A stretch of DNA of 64,000 bases from Turbatrix aceti (taxonomy: Eukaryota > Nematoda > Chromadorea > Rhabditida > Panagrolaimidae): positions 7,130,001 through 7,194,000 of the forward strand of contig OZ017766.1 of the NCBI GenBank assembly GCA_963969345.1. The letters are read 5' to 3'. Position numbers and translations under genes: made by a program. The notes below the pieces were generated by a model. That model was not told the DNA's origin and did not search any database. It worked only from the letters and a program-made list of their open reading frames with translations. This document shows, piece by piece, positions 55,453-64,000 of the stretch (position 1 is the stretch's first letter; each line of letters opens with the position of its first letter).

Positions 55453-55912
55453 GCTTCTTTTGTGTCGACAGTCTGAGTCCTCTGTCCCCTGTGATAACGA
55501 GTTAGGGTATAGTACTCCTGTATGTAGTATTATTCCCGTTTCCGCAGTTTTCCAACGAAAAAAAAGTGAAAACAAAGCATTTTATAAAATTTTGACTGAT
55601 TTTGACGGCGAAAAAAAAAAGAAACAAACAGGTAAAAACAACAGCCAACGCAACGCGTGCACGCACCTGGATGGGAATCCAGGTGAGACGCTTCACATCG
55701 ACCGGATAGATTACCGCGGGAAAAAGAGAGAGAGAGAGAAGAAGACGAAACAGACATGCACGCGGGATAGAAAAAGTCGACTACGACCGGCTACGGCTCA
55801 AATCTTTCACTGATTGGCAGAAGACACAAGGGAACGAACAAGCGAGGCGAGAAATTGATGGGATAGAGGAGGAGGAGGAGGATGATGGTGGTGGTGGTTG
55901 TGAAGCGAACTA
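55453..55912. other. Convergent 3' flank of the NRF-6-like and UNC-104 genes
   Basis: Contains a GA run near 55724-55742 and a ggaggagg/tggtgg stretch near 55868-55900 in the presumed UNC-104 3' UTR. No gene is seen. Confidence 0.5.
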
Positions 55913-58900
55913 CTACGCTTCAGAGCCGTCGGGTGACATGGGTTGCATCTCGGGTACGGTTTGTGTCTTTTCACCGGCTTGCGAACGCATTTGACCGGCT
56001 AGCAGGGGGTTGAACGCGTACAACCAGTCGTAGATCTGAAAAAAAAGGTGATTAGAAGAGTCTTATTAGGTACACAGAGAAAAAAACGTGTCAGAAAACA
56101 TTTTGGATTTTTTTCATGAAATTTTGCAAAAAAAAGTTTTTTTTCTGGCCGGAAAACGTGTTTTTGACATTTTTGATTATTCTGACACTTTTTAGATAAA
56201 AAAAAAGTACGGCATCTCTAAAACCAAGGCACACATATTTCAACGTGATTTTTGATGGAGAATCCAAGAAAAATATAAAAATATTGAGTTACCATGTTGA
56301 AAAATGCCGAAAATCGTTTTTAAAAAAATTTCACAATCGCAATATTTGTTTCGGCATTTCTTTATGTGATTACCCAATATTTTTATATTTTTCTTGGAAT
56401 CTCGATAAAAATTACGTCAATCAATTTGTACAGTTTTTTTTATTACATATGCCAAAATTTGTCACTAATTGCAAAAACGCGATTTACAGCAAATCAATTT
56501 TTTCAAATTTGGATAAAATTTATGATAAAAAAAATTAGTTTTTTTTAATTGTAAAAATTTACGTGAATTTAAAATTAAAAAACAATTACAAACATTGTAA
56601 AAATTTTAAATCTTTTTTAAATTAAAATTTCAAATTATTTACAAATGAAAATCAGAAAAATTTTTTTTTTGTTTTTGAAAAAAAAAACCGTTATAATTTT
56701 TTTCGAAGGTTTTTTAACGCCAATTTTATGCCTTTCTCAAAACTCACTTCATTGTCATTGATGGTCTGCATGAGGAATCCCCGATGATTGGTACAAACGC
56801 TGAAAGTGTTTGGCACCTTGAGCATCGCCTGCTGATCCTCAGAATACTCGATTCGGGCGTTGGCGAGGTTGATGATGCCCCGGATGACGAGATCCCGATC
56901 GTCGCGGTAGAGCAGGATGTACGGTCGACGCACGACGACCCATCGCTTGATCCAGCCCTGGGTCTTTTCCTCGAGGAAGTTCATGTACCCTTTTCGGGTG
57001 ACCACGACACCGACCCTCTCTTCCGTCACCTCGGGAACACAGTTGGCGAGTTCAGAAAGTCCGCTGCCGGAGACAGACCGCTTCATAGGGTCAAAAGATT
57101 CGTGAATCGTCAGATTCTGATCGCTTTTTGACTTTTGACGGCAAAGAGAGTGCTGCGAGAACGATCCCTTGACGACGCGACCATCGGGATTGCTGCCAGT
57201 CCCGCTTGACGTCAAACTTCCCTCCGGTGATCCATCCAGAGGTTTCCCGGTTGGTGGCTCCTTGTTCATTGGGATTTTTCGTTTAATCAAACCCAAAACT
57301 TTTTGAACAATTCCGCGTTCTTTGTCCGAAAATGTGATTGTAGCCGGAATCGGTCGTTTTGGTTCGGTCGGGGACACCGGAGTGCCGGCTGTCTTTCCGC
57401 CCTTCAGTTGGTGCCGTAGTCGAAGGAAGAGCCGGAAACGCTCAACTTGCTGGAGTTTAGCGAGTTTTTCAAGCTCCCATTGGTGTTCAAAGATGAGAGA
57501 ATCGCCTCGAGGCCTCCAACCTCGGAGGTTCTCCTCGCCTCGCACGTAGGTCGATGAGGTATCCAGGACTCGTCGTTGGCGGCGAACTGAGCCTTAAAAT
57601 TTGAATTTTAGTATTTAAAAGAATTTTTTTTTTAAATTTAAAATTTTGTCAAAAAAAATTATTTTTTAAAATTTAAATTTAAAAATGTTATTTTGATTTA
57701 AAATAAAAAAAAACAAAAAAGACTAATAAAAACGTAAAAAAAATTATGAAAAAAATATTTTTTTTGTGAAAAAATTCGTATTTTTTTCATTAAAAAAATT
57801 TTATAAACAAATTCTGTATTTTTATTTGAGTTTTAAAATCAAATTTTTTTGCAATTTTGAAAATAAAAAAACGCGTTTTCTTAATTAAAAAATTATTTTT
57901 TCATATTTCACTTTTTTATAAAAAAATTGTTGATTTGCTTTTGAAAAAAAAAATTATTTTCATTAAAAAAATTAAAAAACAAATTTTGTTTATTTTTTTT
58001 AAGAAAAAAATTTTTTTATGAAATTTTTAGTTTTTTAAAGAAAATTTTTATTTTTTTATAAAATTTTTTTCTTCAATTTTTTAAGAAAATTTATTTTTAA
58101 AATTTTTTTATATTTTTAACCCCCAAAAAACAAACCTAGCTCACCGGTATCGACGGGCTCCTTGAGCATGCACTGATAGACCCCGGGCACACGGTTCATC
58201 TCGGGCGACTTTGAAATTCCGCCAACCAGCGACCTGCAAAGTCGGCTGGCAGCACTGATCTTGGAATCCCTAGCGTAGACGATGAGGCAGAGGTCCTTGG
58301 TGACGACAGCCGGCTGGTTGCAGCCCTCGAGTTCCATGTACGCAGACAGCGTCAGGTAAATCTGTTCGCCGAAATTTGAGACCCTGTTGAGGAGTGGAGA
58401 ATTGTGAAGCGAAGAATCCCACGCTGCCTCAAACTGGAAAAAGACGCGATCATCCATGCTGAATTCCAGGTAATTTCCGCGGAAAAGTCCGAGACTGAGG
58501 ACGTCGTTGTCTTCGCCGGACCAGTCGGGAGTTGTCCGAATTCGACCGACAACGAGTTCCTGACAATCTTTCCAGAAAATATCGCCTCGTTCATGACAAA
58601 TTGTGATTTTGATTCGTCGCTGAATTCCTTGATGAAGAATGAAAACTCCGTGGGTAGGAAGGCCCTGGGCGTGGTCAACAATCGTTGGAACGTATTCTCC
58701 GTTATTTGCCAGCTCACAAATTTCAAACCAAACCAACAAATCGTATTTGGTTTTAATAGGATTCAGATTAATCCCATTCATCGGTGCAAGACCTCCACAA
58801 GCTCTTTTTGACTTCACAGGTGTAGAAATGACGAGCGAAGGTTGCTGGAAGGCGAGTTTGTTCGAGACTCGTCTCGCCAAAAGTGGAGCAGGTGAGAGTT

Positions 58901-61900
58901 CGTCTGCAGAATGCGCAGTTTTGCTCAGGTGACCGAAGATCTCGAAAATGAGGGGGAAATGTCGAAGGTAGTGAACGAATGCCGCGTTACTGGTCGTACG
59001 CAGCTCCTGGACGTGGTTGAAGACGAGGGACCGCGTTTCTGGGTTCAGCTTCACGGGTTCCGTGGAAAATGCTTCGTCATGGCGGTGCAGGAAGCTGAAG
59101 GTGCAACTTGAATAACGAAAACGGTCGATATACTGTTTTTGTGGGGTAAAAGATGTTCAAAAATGGGTTAAACAATATTTTCGTGCTGGGACACAACATG
59201 TCCAATATTTTCGTATTAGGAGCCAACAGTTCTAATATTTTCGTGTTAGGATCCAACAGTTCCAACATTTTCGTTCTAGGATCCAACATCTCAAATATTT
59301 TCGTTCTAGGAACCAAAAACTCAAATATTTTCGTGTTAGGACCCAACAGTTCCAATATTTTCGTGTTAGGATCCAACAGTTCCAACATTTTCGTTCTAGG
59401 AACCAATAACTCAAATATTTTCGTTCTGGGAACCAAGAACTCAAATATTTTCGTGTTAGGACACACCAAATCCAATATTTTCGTGTTAGGACCCAACAAT
59501 TCCGTTCTTTTCGTTCCAGGACCCAAAAAACTCACTTAAATTGGCAGAAAACATCGGTGTACTCAATCGGAACGTCGATGGCTTCGATGACCGTAACACG
59601 GAAGCTAAATTCCTTATCTCGGCCCAGGTGAGACGGAAAATCGCAGTCTGCGACTCCGTCTTCGGTGCTGACGCTCTCTTCGCTCTGGGACGCGTAGCCG
59701 TCAGACGGCACGGCAGCCTTTTTGGCTCCTTGAGCCAGCTTCTTCTTGAGAAAATCCTCGCGTCGAAAGTTGAGCTTCGCAGACTGTCGGACGCCCTTGT
59801 TCGTGATGGGAGTTGATCCGGTGATTGGCTCGACGCAGACTCGGAGATAGCCCCTCACTTCGCCTTTCTCATTGACGACGGCAACTTTGTGGACGAGGCT
59901 AATGTTGTGCAGCAGATTTGAGAGGTACACGAATGCCCTGGAAAGCCCAAAATGGGAGAGAGCCGCGTGCTGCTTTCGAATTTAACCCAAAACAGGCACG
60001 GCAGATCGAAAACGAAGGGAAGGAGGTGTTAGTTGATAATAAAATGACTGTTATCGATACTGTAGGGGATATAAAAATAATTTTGAGGGTCTCGAAACGA
60101 ATAATTCTACACAAAACCACCGTAATGACAACACTTATGGTTTCGACACGAAAATGACTAATGTTTCCGTTCTCCGTTGAATTTCGTTGTAGGACCAACC
60201 AAAATTGACGAATACAAATGATAATTAGTAGACTTACCTTCCGACGAGTCTGAACCACGGAAACCGATCGTAAAAGGGATCAGTGCCCATCCAGACGTCC
60301 ATCGTCATGTCTTCATCCTGGCTGTCGGCTGTGGAAGCTGCATCGGAGTAGACGTCACGCATTGCGCGAAGTCGATCCCTAGAATGGCATCAATTAGGGT
60401 CAAAATATACCTGTTCAAAAAATGCAAGCCAGTAACTCAGGAAAGTAAAGAAAGCGGAAAGTCGTAGATTTTACAGGAAAAACAAAGCTGTACAGAATGA
60501 AAGAAAAAAAGTTTTACGTCTAAAAAATATGTAGAACAAAAAGATAGAATCCACCGTAAAAGGTACGGTATGCACGAGGTTCACTCCAACGAGGTGGTTA
60601 ATTGTTAATCCGGGAAAAGGGGGAGAAAATGAACTCAAACCGAGGAAAAGCGGGTTAGTTAATTAATTATTTAATTAATTAATTAATCAATTAAACATTG
60701 GCGGGGTCGAAAAAGAGCCCACACAGACAGTGAAAATGCCAAAACACACACGGCGAGATTTATATATTTTTTTTGCTTACATGTCAGGCGCTGCGAGGGA
60801 ATTGAGGACGCTTGGCGATGCCACAGGCATCATGGCTGCGAGCATCTCGTTCACATTTGAGAATTGATTGTCCGGAGTCACGGCTTCGCTGATGTCTGCG
60901 TTGTAGAGACGACGCATGTCTTCGAGGCGTTGTCTGCAGTGGGGAGATGCTCACTAGTTGTCAGTCGTCCGAAGGCCCTCCCGTGATAAATAATTTCAAA
61001 GAAGCAAGTTAATTGGAACATTTTGGAACAAAAACGGGTAAAATACGTGAAAAACTAAAGATTTTGCAATCCCTACAGTATTATGGTCTTGACACGACTT
61101 TTTTGCTACTTTACAGTCTCGTCACGACTTTTTTGTTACTTTATGATCTCGTCGCGACTTTTTTACCACTTTGGGGTCTCGTCACGATTTTTTTTGTTAC
61201 TTTGTCGGTCTCGTCACGATTTTTTGCTACTTTACGGTCTCGTCACGCTTTTTTTGTTACTTTGCGGTCTCGTCACGATTTTTTTAGTTTTTGCTTCCAA
61301 AATAGCTTTCTGATTATTAAAAATGAATATAATAGTTCAAGAAGTACCAGTGCCACCCTCGTGAGGTGCACATTGTGCACGAAAATAAAAAAGAAAACAG
61401 TTGCAACCGCTGCCGACTCGAACAGTGTTGTCGGGTTCGGAAATTTTTCGGGTAACCCGACCCGAACCCGAACCCGAACCCGAAAATTTCGGGTAACCCG
61501 ACCCGAACCCGAACCCGAAAATTTCGGGTAACCCGACCCGAACCCGAACCCGAACCCGAAATTTTCGGGTTACCCGACCCGAACCTGAACCCGAACCCGA
61601 AAATTTCGGGTAACCCGACCCGAACTCGAACTCGAACCCGAAAATTTCGGGTTACCCGACCCGAACCAAAACCCGAACCCGAAAATTTCGGGTTACCCGA
61701 CCCGAAACCCGAAGTTCGGGTAACCCGACCCGAAAACCCGACCCGAACTTCAACCCGGCAATTTTATGCAAGCTGTCACAAACCGAAAGTCAAACGAAAA
61801 AAAATTTTAAAAGAACATGAATAACGATTTTAATCCAAAATTTCATCGGGCACCAGATGATTTAGGTAGGTGCGTCCCATATATTCTACGACGAAAAACG

Positions 61901-64000
61901 CAAACAAATGTTTCCAGCATGTGCCGACAACACACCTGAGGGGTCAATCGACGCCGCTGTTCGGCAGCGCGAGTTGTTTTGCTTCCCTAACTCATCGGCA
62001 GAGCATTCGCTTTATAGTCGCGGTACACCGCAACGTCATGCGGGCCGCGTTTGTCCATACTATACGCTGATGGACACCATAGCGCTGATTGACAGCACAC
62101 CCTCTTCCCAACACAGCGGCCAAAGTGTTGTCGGGTTCTGAAATTTTCGGGTTACCCGACCCGAACCCGAACCCGAACCCGAAAATTTCGGGTAACCCGA
62201 CCCGAACCCGAACTCGAACCCGAAAATTTCGGGTAACCCGACCCGAACCCGAACCCGAACCCGAAAATTTCGGGTAACCCGACCCGAACCCGAACTCGAA
62301 CCCGAAAATTTCGGGTAACCCGACCCGAACCCGAACCCGAACCCGAAAATTTCGGGTAACCCGACCCGAACTCGAACTCGAACCCGAAAATTTCGGGTTA
62401 CCCGACCCGAACCAAAACCCGAACCCGAAAATTTCGGGTTACCCGACCCGAAACCCGGGATTTTCGGGTCGGGTTCGGGTCGGGTCGGGTTTCGGGTCGG
62501 GTAACCCGACAACACTGGACTCGAAAGCTTTAGTGTAAAAAAAAAGTCGGTGGCGGGAGGAGCTGACCTACATACGATGGCACAAAGCAGCCAATCAAAG
62601 ATCCCAGAGATCAAAGACCAACTCACTTGAGCTTTTCGAGGCTCCAATAATGTGTGGCGCCATTTTTGAGATCTTTGACCTGTATGGCAACGACAGTCTT
62701 TGGATACGGTCGACAGGATAGATCCTCGCCGGGTGGCAGGAGATCAGGTGGCAGCGGTGAGTACATGGTATCTGTCAGCAGTACAAATTGGAATTGTACC
62801 TGCTTTCTTAGCTCGACGGCAATGGCATTGGCTTCTTTGAGAAAGATTGCACAGCCCCAGAGATCGTCTCGGACAGAGGTAAATTGGTGGTAGCGCCATT
62901 TGATGGCTGCTCGACGCACGATTCGCTCCTGTTCGGGTGTCCAGTGCACTTCTTCCTCGTTGACATCAGCGAGGAGAGAGGATGTCAGGAATTTTTCATT
63001 TGTACCTTCCCAGGTGGAAGATACCCCGCTGGAAATCATGCTCTGTGCCAGATCGACCTGTCTTTGGAGGGATTCAATGCGGGACTCGTACTCCTGGAAC
63101 GAAAATTATCGATAAACGAAAAATTGAACGTAAACCAACGTTGTTTTTTCTTTTGTGTTGTCTTTCGAGTTCTTCCATGTCCCGTTTGAATTGTTGCTCC
63201 ATTTCAAACAACTTTTTGTCCATTTCTTTCTTCAGGTCGATTCCTTGCTTTTCGAATAGTTCGGTTTGAGCGTATTTCCAGTCAATGGGTTCTTCTGAAA
63301 AAATGAGGTTGGTTTTTTGTATTTTTTGTCTATTATTTAGGCCTAAAAAAACTTACTGCTTGCCGCGGCCAAATTATGCCTACTCTGGCGCGCTTCGTGT
63401 GGATCGTTGTACCTGAACACGTGATTGTTGCCGAGGATAATTCGGCAGCCCGTTGTCAGTCTTGTAGGCTCAGTGACACAATTTCCATTCACAAAACACG
63501 GCGCATTGGGCTCCGGCACAAGCACGACACTGAGATCTTCGTTCACGAAGCGACAGTGTTGTTCCTGAATTTGTTGGCCAGAAAGTGGGATATCCGGTCT
63601 GTTTTCTGCATCTGGACTTCCGACTTTTGTGACTCCCTCTTTCAGGTAGTAAAGTAGGCACTCGGACATGAGAGGATCTTCGTTGAGGTTGACGAGGTGC
63701 GGCAACTTTGTCGGCGAAAAGACACCCAGCGTCGTGCCATCCTCGCTGGTTGCCAGGCCCATTTCACGGAGTTCTTCGACTCGAAGTTTTCGAATATAAT
63801 CTGTTTTCTGCAATTTTTCTTCCCACGTTTCGTTGAGCTGTGCGATGAGTTTTTCGGATGTCTTGAGCTGCTCGATGGTGTCTTCTTCGGCGGCTAGCGT
63901 GCGCGGAGCAGACACTGGCTTTCCCGCAGCGTCGAGTTGTACCCCCCGATCTGCGAGAAGAGATTTTAGTCTGAATACTTCTTCTTTGAGTTCCCGGATG
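55913..64000 (-). CDS. unc-104: Kinesin-3 motor UNC-104/KIF1A, C-terminal two thirds (5' end beyond window)
   Basis: Axonal transporter of synaptic-vesicle precursors. Minus-strand exons: 64000(partial)-63357, 63294-63140, 63093-62627, 60933-60781, 60378-60238, 59937-59536, 59094-58145, 57592-56748 and 56035-55913. Phase holds at all eight joins, about 1290 residues. The first exon has coiled coil ([19 protein letters not shown]) and the FHA domain ([51 protein letters not shown]). Then come a second coiled coil ([20 protein letters not shown]), the KIF1B/DUF3694 region ([38 protein letters not shown]) and [20 protein letters not shown]. The C-terminal PH domain ([49 protein letters not shown]) binds phosphoinositides in this family. 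The motor domain lies right of the window. Confidence 0.97.
56086..56520. repeat. Decayed foldback element, copy 4, in last UNC-104 intron
   Basis: Begins cgtgtcagaaaacattttgg, matching the ends of copies 2 and 3, and keeps the centre gttgaaaaatgccg and cggcatttctttatg; the right arm is eroded after about 56490. Confidence 0.75.
57593..58144. other. A/T-run intron of UNC-104
   Basis: Consists almost entirely of alternating A and T runs with lengths of 4-9. No other signal. Confidence 0.5.
59150..59530. repeat. 30-base tandem repeat in UNC-104 intron
   Basis: About thirteen units of ttttcgtgttaggacccaac plus agttccaata, period exactly 30, so both strands show long false open frames (NSSNIFVLG on one, [10 protein letters not shown] on the other). 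Confidence 0.95.
60379..60780. other. Intron without notable features
   Basis: Contains an aattaattaattaattaat run near 60660-60690. Nothing else is seen. Confidence 0.5.
61080..61290. repeat. 30-34-base tandem repeat with TCTCGTCACGA core
   Basis: Seven units of ggtctcgtcacgattttttt plus gttacttt in the large UNC-104 intron. It combines the tctcgnnacga core of one family with the gttacttt word of another. Confidence 0.9.
61423..62517. mobile_element. Non-autonomous hAT-like element with internal CCCGAA satellite
   Basis: A 1095-base element flanked by a perfect 8-bp direct repeat gactcgaa (61415-61422 and 62518-62525). The ends are perfect 15-base inverted repeats: cagtgttgtcgggtt and aacccgacaacactg; CAGTGTTG is a hAT-type terminus. 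Two satellite blocks of acccgacccgaacccgaa plus aatttcgggta units lie at 61440-61760 and 62140-62510, separated by about 360 bases of unique sequence. A second, internal tgttgtcgggtt terminus near 62127 suggests a nested or duplicated half. No transposase frame is seen. It lies in a UNC-104 intron. Confidence 0.88.

Noticed and set aside
59153..59539. Repetitive open frames on both strands (NSSNIFVLG and its antisense)
   Set aside because: A 30-base repeat has a period divisible by three, so all frames without a stop in one unit stay open.
61970..62060. tRNA-like stretch inside the hAT-like element (aactcatcggcagagc and a ccgca/tgcgg stem)
   Set aside because: The D-arm resemblance is partial, the T-loop is six bases without TTC, and no acceptor stem pairs; kept only as a curiosity.
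1..64000. CRISPR-like arrays among the tandem repeats
   Set aside because: Repeats are adjacent or separated by degenerate repeat sequence, not by unique spacers of constant length, and the DNA is clearly animal nuclear DNA.

Overview
The window is nuclear DNA of a small-genome animal, most likely a nematode. Coding exons are split by many introns with T-rich acceptors (TTTTCAG). The gene content is animal: UNC-104/KIF1A kinesin, HS6ST, SARAF, LMBR1, aminoacylase-1, a NRF-6-type acyltransferase and an ABECB-type vitellogenin. The vitellogenin promoter carries both classical nematode vitellogenin promoter elements (TGTCAAT and CTGATAA). Aminoacylase has a clean 3' splice site a few bases before its ATG, as expected for spliced-leader addition. 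Genus and species cannot be told from the sequence. No bacterial operons, rRNA or CRISPR were seen.

Layout, left to right. 275-3497 (-): USP6NL/RN-tre-like TBC RabGAP, 3' end off the left edge. 3498-10352: long gene-poor flank. 10353-11594 (-) and 13327-16563 (-): low-complexity exons of one or two unrecognised proteins. 16.6-20.2 kb: repeats. 20227-20951 (+): DUF5522 (C1orf53-like) protein. 21437-21945 (+): mitochondrial ribosomal protein uL14m. 22573-23995 (+): SUV39/G9a-type SET methyltransferase. 24303-26875 (-): LMBR1-family membrane protein. 29605-32152 (-): heparan sulfate 6-O-sulfotransferase. 32469-33705 (+): SARAF, followed by two partial downstream copies of itself. 37303-42476 (-): vitellogenin. 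43172-45071 (-): aminoacylase-1. 45718-48370 (+): cytochrome P450. 48421-49173 (-): BED zinc-finger protein. 51526-55452 (+): NRF-6-like acyltransferase. 55913-64000 (-): C-terminal two thirds of UNC-104/KIF1A, with the motor domain off the right edge. All exon joins were derived by eye. In each recognised gene, reading phase is preserved across every listed junction.

The genes are unrelated housekeeping, signalling and metabolic loci; no pathway cluster is evident. The GC-rich, strongly codon-biased vitellogenin stands out from AT-rich surroundings full of A/T runs.

The notable layer is repetitive. Introns and flanks hold several families of short tandem repeats that recur at distant loci: a TCTCGnnACGA core, a GTTCGCGAAC palindrome, and a GTTACTTTTGATACGA unit. 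There is also a family of about 0.6 kb long-inverted-repeat (foldback) elements. Two elements have hAT-like hallmarks with intact 8-bp target duplications; for one of them the empty site is present in the same window.
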